From Alphaproteobacteria bacterium UBA6178 (GTDB lineage Bacteria; Pseudomonadota; Alphaproteobacteria; Rickettsiales; UBA3002), in contig DITS01000049.1 in NCBI GenBank assembly GCA_002422205.1, forward strand, positions 1 to 15,385: 15,385 bases of DNA, read 5' to 3'. The notes under the pieces were generated by a model. That model made no database searches. It was not told the DNA's origin and was given only the letters and a program-made list of their open reading frames with translations. Position 1 is the first letter of the stretch. Every line of letters begins with the position of its first letter. The position numbers and the translations under genes are program-made. Positions 1 through 7,045 of this stretch are shown piece after piece.

Positions 1-1686
1 ATGGCGACCAGCATTCCGCCGCATAACGTATCCGAAGTAGTGGATGCGCTACTGTATCTGATTAAGAGCCCTAACGCCAAAATTGAAACATTGCTGGAGC
101 GGATGCCGGGGCCGGATTTCCCCACGGGCGGAATTATTGTGGAGCCGCCTGAGACATTGCTGCGCTGCTATAGTGAAGGGCGGGGCGGTATTCGTATCCG
201 CGCGAAATGGGAGCGTGAAGAGCTTAGCCACGGGCTGTATCAGATTGTCATTACGGAGATTCCGTATCAGGTGCAAAAGTCCCGATTGATTGAGAAAATC
301 GCCGAATTATTCCGCAATAAAAAATTGCCGCTGCTGGGCAATATTATGGATGAATCGGCAGAGGATATGCGCATTGTGCTGGAGCCGAAGTCGCGCTCGG
401 TTGATCCTGAAATCCTGATGGAATCGCTGTTTCGTACCACTGAGCTGGAAACACGCTTTAACATGAATTTAAATGTGCTGCGCGCCGATGGTGTGCCGCA
501 GGTGATGGATTTGAAAGAGATATTGCAAGCCTTCCTGACCCATCGTCATGAGGTGCTGGTGCGGCGCACGCATTATCGGCTGGATAAAATTGAACGGCGA
601 CTGGAGATTTTAGACGGGCTGCTGATTTGCTTTTTGAATCTTGATAAGGTGATCAAGATTATCCGTGAAAAAGATGAGCCGAAGGCAGAGCTGATCAAAG
701 CTTTTAACCTGACCGATACGCAGGCAGAAGCGATTTTGAATATGCGCTTGCGGCAATTGCGCAAGCTGGAAGAAATGGAAATCAAGGCCGAGCATAAAGC
801 GCTCAAGTCCGAGCAGAAAGAGCTGAAGGCTTTGCTCAAAGACGAAGATGCGCGCTGGCGGGTGATTGGCGATGAGCTGAAAGATATCAAAAAGCGTTTT
901 GGTGCATCCACCGCTTTGGGTGCGCGGCGCACGGTGTTTGGCGATGCACCCGATCCGGCGAAGATTATTTCGATTGAAGCCTTTGTTGAGAAGGAACCGA
1001 TTACGATTGTATGCTCAAAGCTGGGCTGGATTCGCGCCTTTAAAGGGCATTATGAAGAGCTGCCCGATTTGAAATTTAAAGAAGGCGACGGGGCGGGTTT
1101 TCAATTGAAAGCCAAAACCACGGATAAGCTGATTTTATTTGCGACAGACGGACGGTTTTATACCATTAACTGCGACAAGCTGCCGCCGGGCAAAGGCCAT
1201 GGCGAACCAATTCGTCTGATGATTGATCTGGAACAAAAAGACGAGCCGGTGTCGATGATGGTGCATGATCCGGCGCGGCGTTTGCTGGTGGCGTCGAGCA
1301 TCGGCAAGGGTTTTATTGTCGACGAGGTGGATGTGGTGGCGCAAACCAAGGGCGGCAAACAGGTGCTTAATACCGGTGGCGGCAAAGCCACGGTGTGCTT
1401 GCCGGTGGATGGTGACCATGTGGCGGTGATCGGGTCGAACCGTAAATTGCTGGTTTTCCCGCTGGATCAGGTGCCGCCGATGAAGCGCGGGCAGGGTGTG
1501 ACCTTGCAAAAATACAAAGGCGGTGAAATGGCCGATGCCAAGATTTTTACCATGAAAGAAGGCCTGAGCTGGCGTGTGGGCGACCGCACCCGATTGGAAG
1601 AAGATATGAAGCCGTGGCTGGCTACCCGTGCAGGCATGGGCAAATTGCCGCCAGTCGGCTTTCCGCGCAACAACCGCTTTAACTAA
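1..1686 (+). CDS. parC: DNA topoisomerase IV subunit A, 5'-truncated by the window edge
   Basis: Breakage-reunion subunit of topoisomerase IV, which with ParE decatenates daughter chromosomes and relaxes supercoils using ATP. The first visible codons (MATSIPPHN) match the internal ATDIPPHN segment of E. coli ParC near residue 160, so the ATG at base 1 is not the start. The DNA-gate arginine-tyrosine region lies outside the window. Visible parts in order are the end of the winged-helix/tower region (for example RNKKLPLL), the long coiled-coil arms with the LTDTQAEAIL and MRLRQLRKLEEMEI segments (about 220-300), and a C-terminal beta-pinwheel domain (about 330-540). ParC rather than GyrA is preferred because the C-terminal domain follows ParC closely (SKLGWIRAFKGH, GKGHGEP, a block ending LVFPLDQVP) and has no canonical GyrA box. 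The TAA is at 1684-1686. No frameshift is seen. Confidence 0.96.
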   Translation: MATSIPPHNVSEVVDALLYLIKSPNAKIETLLERMPGPDFPTGGIIVEPPETLLRCYSEGRGGIRIRAKWEREELSHGLYQIVITEIPYQVQKSRLIEKIAELFRNKKLPLLGNIMDESAEDMRIVLEPKSRSVDPEILMESLFRTTELETRFNMNLNVLRADGVPQVMDLKEILQAFLTHRHEVLVRRTHYRLDKIERRLEILDGLLICFLNLDKVIKIIREKDEPKAELIKAFNLTDTQAEAILNMRLRQLRKLEEMEIKAEHKALKSEQKELKALLKDEDARWRVIGDELKDIKKRFGASTALGARRTVFGDAPDPAKIISIEAFVEKEPITIVCSKLGWIRAFKGHYEELPDLKFKEGDGAGFQLKAKTTDKLILFATDGRFYTINCDKLPPGKGHGEPIRLMIDLEQKDEPVSMMVHDPARRLLVASSIGKGFIVDEVDVVAQTKGGKQVLNTGGGKATVCLPVDGDHVAVIGSNRKLLVFPLDQVPPMKRGQGVTLQKYKGGEMADAKIFTMKEGLSWRVGDRTRLEEDMKPWLATRAGMGKLPPVGFPRNNRFN

Positions 1687-1718
1687 ATCTTAGTCTTTTT
1701 TGGGTTTAATTGGTTGTT

Positions 1719-2033
1719 ATGGCTAAAAATATCCATACGGTTGACGTGCCTCGCTTCCAAGTAAATGCTACCGGAGCTGATTTGCTATGTTCTAAAAATT
1801 CACTTGGTTCTTTGGGTGTCCTTTACAGCGTTGATCCCCAGACTCATGCCGTTACCATGAGGCTTTCTAATCCTAATAACCATACACTTGTGGTAAAAGC
1901 CTTAAATAATTTTGGTGTGGGTTACGCAGTATACAGCGGTATGGAAGACAGTCGCATCGTCATTAGTGATTTAAAGGATGTGGCGACTTTATGCAAAGCG
2001 GGCATCATTCCAGATCAAATCATGATGCATTAG
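1719..2033 (+). CDS. small hypothetical protein, 104 aa
   Basis: I do not recognise this protein. It follows parC by 32 bases on the same strand and may be cotranscribed with it. The start chosen is the ATG at 1719 (MAKNIHTVDVPRF). An in-frame TTG nine bases upstream is possible, and neither start has a clear Shine-Dalgarno sequence. The protein looks soluble, with no signal peptide or membrane segment. Its middle has alternating beta-like and alpha-like stretches (LGVLYSVDP, AVTMRLSN, HTLVVKALNNFGVGYAVYS, RIVISDLKDVATLCKAGI), suggesting one small alpha/beta domain. Base composition is more AT-rich than in parC. The stop is only two bases from the stop of the convergent sensor gene, and a 6-bp inverted repeat (2023-2028 with 2033-2038) spans both stops without a T-tract. 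The coding call rests on an open frame of normal composition. Confidence 0.6.
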   Translation: MAKNIHTVDVPRFQVNATGADLLCSKNSLGSLGVLYSVDPQTHAVTMRLSNPNNHTLVVKALNNFGVGYAVYSGMEDSRIVISDLKDVATLCKAGIIPDQIMMH

Positions 2034-2035
2034 CA

Positions 2036-3919
2036 TCAGCCATGCATTTCTATCATGCGCGATGCGGGGAAATGCAGCAGGATGGTGACGCTGCCGTCGA
2101 GTGCGGTTTTGATATCAAGCGAGCCGCCATGCATTGCAATAATCAACTGACTGAGTGCTAGCCCGAGTCCCTTATTGGTTTGCGGGCCTGATTCATTTTC
2201 TTGTCGGCCCAGCCGCCCCAGATCAGCGCTAAACTGTGTGGCGCGTTTGAGTGTGGGGCCCTGATCGGGCGCTTGCTGCGGACGGTAATCAATACGGATG
2301 GTGAATTCCTCATGCGTGGCTTTCGCGTCGATGCGGATGACATCGCCGGAGGCGAGCTGGTTGGCGGCGCCCATCATCACATTCAGCAATAATTGCTTGA
2401 TGCGCAGCTCGTCGGCCATGATTTTGGGTAAGTCGGGCGAGATATCCTGTATCACATCGATATTTGCAAAGCGGGTGCGCTCATGCATTAGCCGGATACA
2501 TTTTTGGATGATAAAGGGAATGTCGACCGGCGCGTCGTTAAGCGCGAGCAAACCGGTCTCAGCCTTGGATATGGCCAGCACATCCTGTAGCATGTCGAGT
2601 ATGTCCTGACTCTGACGGTAAATTTCGTGGCTGATTTCGCTGTATTTCAGGCTGCCAATCGGGCCGAAAAGTTGGTTTTTGAGCGATTCGGATGATTCGC
2701 GGATGGAGTTGGCGGGCTGGATGAGTGCCTGACCGACTTGCTCGAAAAACTGGGCTTTAATGTCGTTGGTGACTTTGGCGGATTCGCGGATTTTGAGCAG
2801 GATACTGTTTTTTTGCTGCAGCTCGGCCTCGATCCGTTTGCGCTCGGCGATATAGTCACCCATGCGGCGGATTTCGAATGCGAGTTGTTCGATTTCGGTG
2901 GGGCCGTTTTCGCTGATGGGTTTATAGCCTTTGCCGCGCACGATGCTTGCGGTGCTCTCGGTGAGGCTGATGACAGGCTGGATGATACGTTTGCGCACCA
3001 TCCATAATATGGATAGCAGGAACAGCGCGATTACCACAATCTGGAACAGTCGTGGCAATAAGATGGTGCGGATGGTGTTGATGGAGGTGGTGCCATCATA
3101 GCCAACGAAAATAATGTAGGGATATTGCGATGAACGCTCGTAATAGGCAAAAATGCGTTCGGGGTCGAAGAGATTACCACGTGAATAGACGCCGCCGAGG
3201 TCTTTTTGGAAATCCAGCGCGGCGAGTTTGCTGATATTAAAGGTGCGGGTGAAGAAGTTTTTGCTTTGCTCTTGCTCGGTGAGCAGGGTGAAGGCCTGAT
3301 TGGTAACGGCGAAGCTGATGCCGTCTTGTTTGATGACATTGTTTATTTCGCGGCTGAAGGAGTTGATATCGAGCGTAATGATGACGGTGCCGAGGAAGTT
3401 ATTATCGTCGTCATTGATGCCCATGCCGATGGGCACGGCCCATTTGTTGGAGACGCGGCTTAATATGGGCTGGCCGATATGGATTTCCCACGGGGTGGTG
3501 ATGGATTTTTTCATGTAATCACGATCGGAGACATCAACAGGTTTTTCGATAAAGCCGCGCCGTGAACTGAGTACAATGAACTGGTCTTTGTTAATCCAGA
3601 AAAATTCGCTGTTTTTGGGGTTTACGCTTTTGTCGAAAGAGCTGAACAGCTTGGCGATTTTGTCTTTATTAGCACCACCATCATAAAAAATCTGACGGCC
3701 TAAGGATTCAACCAGATAGGAGGCGCGCTCGATCTCGATAATCAGTGTGCGGTCGATGCGTACGGCTTCGTTTTCCAGCTGTTTGATGATTTTCTCGGCG
3801 TGGTCTTGATAAGTTTCGTAGCTTACCCAAATGGCAACAATCAATAAAATACAGACGATTAGCACTGATAGCAGTGCGAAATCGCGGTAGAGGGAGGGTT
3901 TGGTGTTGATACGAAGCAT
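2036..3919 (-). CDS. membrane sensor with degenerate histidine-kinase core (pseudokinase)
   Basis: This 627-residue protein has the layout of a membrane sensor kinase. It has an N-terminal membrane helix (about 14-34) and a periplasmic Cache-like sensing region (about 35-285, with FFWINKDQFIVLSSRRGF and GTVIITLDIN). A second membrane helix (about 291-308), a HAMP-like linker, a short coiled coil (EAELQQKNSILLKI), a DHp-like helix pair and a GHKL ATPase-like domain follow. The usual SHELRTPL phosphorylation motif is replaced by GQALIQPA (about 396-403), with Gln at the histidine position. In the N box the magnesium-binding Asn of the N-x-x-x-N-A pattern is Gly (NVMMGA), and no DxGxG G1 box is visible. 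The G2-like GLGLAL and the HGG segment remain. Known family members with such losses act as non-catalytic regulators (DivL lacks the histidine). The start at 3919 is preferred because AAGGTG lies just upstream; the ATG at 3931 has no ribosome site. Confidence 0.85.
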   Translation of the reverse strand: MLRINTKPSLYRDFALLSVLIVCILLIVAIWVSYETYQDHAEKIIKQLENEAVRIDRTLIIEIERASYLVESLGRQIFYDGGANKDKIAKLFSSFDKSVNPKNSEFFWINKDQFIVLSSRRGFIEKPVDVSDRDYMKKSITTPWEIHIGQPILSRVSNKWAVPIGMGINDDDNNFLGTVIITLDINSFSREINNVIKQDGISFAVTNQAFTLLTEQEQSKNFFTRTFNISKLAALDFQKDLGGVYSRGNLFDPERIFAYYERSSQYPYIIFVGYDGTTSINTIRTILLPRLFQIVVIALFLLSILWMVRKRIIQPVISLTESTASIVRGKGYKPISENGPTEIEQLAFEIRRMGDYIAERKRIEAELQQKNSILLKIRESAKVTNDIKAQFFEQVGQALIQPANSIRESSESLKNQLFGPIGSLKYSEISHEIYRQSQDILDMLQDVLAISKAETGLLALNDAPVDIPFIIQKCIRLMHERTRFANIDVIQDISPDLPKIMADELRIKQLLLNVMMGAANQLASGDVIRIDAKATHEEFTIRIDYRPQQAPDQGPTLKRATQFSADLGRLGRQENESGPQTNKGLGLALSQLIIAMHGGSLDIKTALDGSVTILLHFPASRMIEMHG

Positions 3920-3936
3920 GGCACCTTTCATTCTTT

Positions 3937-3956
3937 GGGACTTAGATTAATCCCAG
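3937..3956. promoter_or_regulatory. imperfect palindrome upstream of the pseudo-histidine-kinase gene
   Basis: A 20-base imperfect dyad, TGGGA-N10-TCCCA with a few further symmetric positions inside, sits about 18 bases upstream of the chosen start of the sensor gene and inside its 98-base leader. Its place suits an operator for a dimeric regulator, but no matching regulator gene is visible and a chance dyad is quite possible. Confidence 0.2.
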
Positions 3957-4017
3957 CGCTGTTTTTATTCAATAGCTCATACGGTGCAGGTCGAGCGCAA
4001 GCGGTGCATGCTCACAA

Positions 4018-4812
4018 TCACAGGGGGTGGGTGGGGGCTTGTGTGTGCGCTATTGCGGCGCCTTGATAGGCGGTGTTTTGCACTGCGGTGTCCGGCTGTG
4101 GAGGCGCTGCATGGCTGCCTTTTAGCGCGTGCTGCAGATGGGCCACGGCTTTGCTGGAGCCATAAAGCAGCGCGGCGGCGGTGCCTGCCAGAATGATTTC
4201 CTGCGAGGTCAGATCAATCACTTTTTCGGCATGGCTGAATTGATTGAAGAAACCGGATGCGTGTTTTTCCAATATGGCATTAAGATGCTCGTTGCCTTTG
4301 AGGATTGTCATTACCGGTATGGCGGCACCGACAATCAGCGGATAAGTGATAGCGCGGCCAGCATACAGACTAAGATAGCTTTGCTTTGCGCCATTTTCTA
4401 ATCGTTGTGATTGTTGCTCTTGTGCTTGTGGGGTTTTGGGGCCGGTGCCAAAGGCGTGATCAATTTTTTGCACCAGATGCAGTTTATTATCTTCGACCCA
4501 TTTCATAGGAATGAGTAATAACCAGCCGCCAGAGCTCAGAAATAAGATATCATTCGCGCGGTCGGTCCAGCGTTTGATGGTTTCGGGGTGGTCGGTGACG
4601 GTTTTCATCACCTCTTCGAACATGGCGTGGGTGGTTTGGCCTTGTCGGCCCAGCCATGAATTGGGAAGGTGGATGACCTGATGGGTTACGGCGACGGACA
4701 GTGCCGCATTGGCTAAATAGCCGATGCCGCCATATACCGCGCCATCAAATGCGATTTCACCGAAGCTTTTTTTGTCGGTATTGGGTTTATTATGATTTAA
4801 AAGTATGCTCAT
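4018..4812 (-). CDS. multi-pass membrane protein, paralogue 1 of a local three-gene family (264 aa)
   Basis: Unrecognised family. The protein shares an ordered set of segments with the genes at 4809-5858 and 5983-6915. These are an N-terminal FGE box (17-19) running into a hydrophobic stretch with YLANAA (about 23-45), then a second hydrophobic stretch with SGG, five residues, P-x-K and an acidic/basic end (SSGGWLLLIPMKWVEDNK, 93-110). A G-R-A-led third hydrophobic segment (about 152-172) and a fourth near 203-222 follow, with a Pro/Gln/His-rich tail ending in AHTQ. No cleavable signal peptide is seen. The start ATG overlaps the stop of the upstream paralogue by four bases (ATGA, 4809-4812), which points to translational coupling. 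This is the shortest copy, as it lacks the long N-terminal extensions of the other two. Function is unknown; an inner-membrane location is inferred from hydrophobicity. Confidence 0.78.
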   Translation of the reverse strand: MSILLNHNKPNTDKKSFGEIAFDGAVYGGIGYLANAALSVAVTHQVIHLPNSWLGRQGQTTHAMFEEVMKTVTDHPETIKRWTDRANDILFLSSGGWLLLIPMKWVEDNKLHLVQKIDHAFGTGPKTPQAQEQQSQRLENGAKQSYLSLYAGRAITYPLIVGAAIPVMTILKGNEHLNAILEKHASGFFNQFSHAEKVIDLTSQEIILAGTAAALLYGSSKAVAHLQHALKGSHAAPPQPDTAVQNTAYQGAAIAHTQAPTHPL

Positions 4813-5858
4813 AGCTGCTGCCCTTGCTGCGTGGGCTGAAGCGTGTGATTATAGTGCGTGTGCGCGACTTTCTGCGTTGGCTTCTCGCGGGCTTCATTGC
4901 TTTTGTGGGCGAACATTTTACTAAACAGCATGGTGCCGGTGGCACCGCCGAGGCTGTAGAGCAAATCTTCATAGGTGAGCGCCATGATTTTTTTAGCATG
5001 CTCGGGCCCCTCGATGGGCTGGAATGTGACATCGGGCTGCTGCGCAAAACGTTTTTTTAGCGCAGCGGTATGCTCGCCGAGTTTTTGCTCGAGTTGGTTC
5101 ATCCAGCGCGCGCCGGGCTTGGTGGCGTGGAGCATTTTATAGCTGCCTTCACCTAATTCGCCGAGATATTTCTCAAAGCCGGTGAAGGTGGTTTTGGGGT
5201 TTATCATGCGGGCGATCGAGGGCTGGCCGATCGCGTAATGCACGCCTAGAATGACGGCCATGGAGGCGGTGCGCCCTTCGAAAGCATTCCACATCGAGAT
5301 ATGCGGCTCGTGGTCGAGATAGGCGTGGCGCGCCTCGGTTAATTTTTGCTGGCTATCGGTCGGGTTTTTGGGCCCCATCCAGGTGTCGAGTGTTTTAACG
5401 ATGGGTTTTTTATGATCATGAATCAGCTTGATCGGCAGCATGCAAGCATAGCCGCCGGACATGAGTGCCGCCAACTGCGTGATGCCGCGCGCCGCTGCTG
5501 TGGCTTTTGCGCCGCCACCGCCGCCCATTAGCTCGAAGGCTTCTTTGGTAAACCATTTAGTGCCCAGATTTTCATTGAAGGCATTGAAAGCGGGCTGCCA
5601 TGATCCGTAGCTGAGTTTATTGGCCATGGTGATGCCGATAGCCGCATTGGCTAACCAGCCGATGCCGTACCAATCGAAGGCATTAAAGGCATGTTCGCCC
5701 ACGGTGACTGGCGGTACATCTTTTTTTGTAAAACGGGTGTTAAGCGTATAATGGTAGCCCTCGGTCGGCTGTGTTACAGGCGCAATGATGCCTGCACTTC
5801 CTGAAGAGGTGTCTGGTGTAATTGATTGTATATCTGTGCTCTGCAGCTTGTTTTTCAT
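4809..5858 (-). CDS. multi-pass membrane protein, paralogue 2 of a local three-gene family (349 aa)
   Basis: Longest member of the local family; function not recognised. A polar N-terminal extension of about 50 residues precedes the VGE box (53-55). The first hydrophobic stretch is YGIGWLANAAIGITMAN (64-80). Next come a Gly/Ala-rich linker with five consecutive Gly (112-116) and the hallmark segment LMSGGYACMLPIKLIHDHKK (132-151). An EGR-led third hydrophobic segment (194-211), a fourth near 293-316 (the LLYSLGGATG stretch) and a hydrophilic tail with the VAHTHYNHT string follow. Its spacing to the downstream paralogue is a 4-base overlap. The gap to the upstream paralogue is 124 bases with no clear terminator, so all three may be one transcription unit. 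The start ATG at 5858 has no convincing Shine-Dalgarno sequence, and no better start lies within the family-conserved core. Confidence 0.8.
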   Translation of the reverse strand: MKNKLQSTDIQSITPDTSSGSAGIIAPVTQPTEGYHYTLNTRFTKKDVPPVTVGEHAFNAFDWYGIGWLANAAIGITMANKLSYGSWQPAFNAFNENLGTKWFTKEAFELMGGGGGAKATAAARGITQLAALMSGGYACMLPIKLIHDHKKPIVKTLDTWMGPKNPTDSQQKLTEARHAYLDHEPHISMWNAFEGRTASMAVILGVHYAIGQPSIARMINPKTTFTGFEKYLGELGEGSYKMLHATKPGARWMNQLEQKLGEHTAALKKRFAQQPDVTFQPIEGPEHAKKIMALTYEDLLYSLGGATGTMLFSKMFAHKSNEAREKPTQKVAHTHYNHTLQPTQQGQQL

Positions 5859-5982
5859 TTGTCACATCGTTTAATGGACCTATTTATCCACCCTTATTGT
5901 AACATTGGCGTAGTGAGAATAATGTGAAGCTTTTGTGAATGTAACGGGTGGAAAGAGTGGCTGAGAGCGGCTTATAGCGCGA

Positions 5983-6915
5983 CTAGCCATTCAATTGATA
6001 GCTTGCCGAAGGAGACTGCAGCCGTTGCGGGAGTTGGGTGTGAGTGACGCGTGAATCAGGCTGCGTGGGCGCAGCAGGCGGGGTATGTTTTTCGTCGCCG
6101 ATAAAGGGGGCGGCCAAGCGGGAAAACACTAGCAAAATGGCGGAGGTATACGCAGACCATGTGCCGTCCATTACCAGCATTTTACCAATAAACTGTGGGC
6201 GTTCGGCGTCGTATTTATACAAGCGTTCCCCCAGGCTGGCGGCGTTGACCAAAGGCTTGGCAATGGCGATTTGCGCTTTTTCGATTTGCGTGCCGAAGGG
6301 GATACCGGCGGCGAAGGTGGCACCCATTGCCACGCCGCGTCCGAGCAGGGCACTGCCCCAGCTTTGTAGCGGCAAGTCATTGATGCGCTTTTGTGCGGCG
6401 TCTCTTTCTTCGGGAGTGTTGAGGCCCATACCGTATTTCTCATTGAGGCCGTTAATGATATCGATGCGCCGGTTTTCCAGTATTTTGAAGGGCACGACGG
6501 GAACAGTGCCGCCTGCCATGAGCGAGGCAATTTCGGCGACGTAATGGGCCTGATTATGGATGACATCGGTGCTGCGCGCGGCACCGAAGATGGGTTTGCT
6601 GACAATTTCTTTTTCGATAAAATCGCGCACCGGCGCGAAAATGTTTTTGTTGCCCCAGTGGTTATATTTCAGAATATAAGCGCTCGCCAAGGATGCGCCG
6701 AAGGTGCCCAAATAGGTGGAGCTCACAATCAACTGATCATATACTTTTTCGCCAAAGGAGCTTTTCACCTCCTCCGGTTTTAAAGTACGCCGATAGGCGG
6801 GGGCCAAGACCGCTCTGTCAGGTGCTGTTGTTGATGGCTGACTCACTAATTCCACACAATAATTCGTATTATAATCCTCATCGTATACTATGCCTGAAAC
6901 TAAGGATAAATGCAT
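5983..6915 (-). CDS. multi-pass membrane protein, paralogue 3 of a local three-gene family (310 aa)
   Basis: Most diverged member of the local family; function not recognised. Shared landmarks are the FGE box (54-56), a first hydrophobic stretch (about 62-83), and the hallmark LMAGGTVPVVPFKILENRR (132-150). A LGRG-led third hydrophobic segment (191-208), a fourth (about 252-271) and a Pro-rich tail containing a VTHTQ string like those of the other copies follow. The region between the first and second hydrophobic stretches is longer and charged. The ATG at 6915 lacks a ribosome site, and the first 20 or so residues have no counterpart in the paralogues. A GTG near codon 21 is an alternative, so the N terminus is uncertain. 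It lies downstream of the chaperonin operon but behind that operon's strong terminator, so it should have its own promoter in the AT-rich stretch 6916-6980. Confidence 0.78.
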   Translation of the reverse strand: MHLSLVSGIVYDEDYNTNYCVELVSQPSTTAPDRAVLAPAYRRTLKPEEVKSSFGEKVYDQLIVSSTYLGTFGASLASAYILKYNHWGNKNIFAPVRDFIEKEIVSKPIFGAARSTDVIHNQAHYVAEIASLMAGGTVPVVPFKILENRRIDIINGLNEKYGMGLNTPEERDAAQKRINDLPLQSWGSALLGRGVAMGATFAAGIPFGTQIEKAQIAIAKPLVNAASLGERLYKYDAERPQFIGKMLVMDGTWSAYTSAILLVFSRLAAPFIGDEKHTPPAAPTQPDSRVTHTQLPQRLQSPSASYQLNG

Positions 6916-6984
6916 GTGAAGGATTTGTTACAATTTGTGTAATCTATAATATCACAATTAAATTATGTTATTTAAATAGGGGTA

Positions 6985-7017
6985 TGAAAAAAGGCGGTGA
7001 GGGATGCTCACCGCCTT
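6985..7017 (-). terminator. intrinsic terminator of the groES-groEL operon
   Basis: A perfect 11-bp stem (6991-7001 with 7007-7017) encloses a 5-base loop. On the minus strand the stem is followed by a run of six T (6987-6992, partly within the stem base). It lies 28 bases past the groEL stop, in the right orientation for a Rho-independent terminator, and separates the operon from the membrane-protein cluster. Confidence 0.93.
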
Positions 7018-7045
7018 CATTTCTAACGAAGTCAGGTTGGGGGGG

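Noticed and set aside
3984..4196. Small plus-strand frame with several Cys and Arg residues
   Set aside because: Most of it is antisense to the 3' end of the first membrane paralogue; it has no ribosome site and low-complexity basic composition.
6044..6544. Open frame of 166 codons on the plus strand
   Set aside because: It is antisense to the third membrane paralogue, whose conserved motifs show that the minus strand is the coding one.
2036..6915. Calling the membrane triplet and the pseudokinase a defence system
   Set aside because: No nuclease, NTPase, toxin or phage-related domain is visible in any of the four proteins; shared strand and adjacency are the only link.
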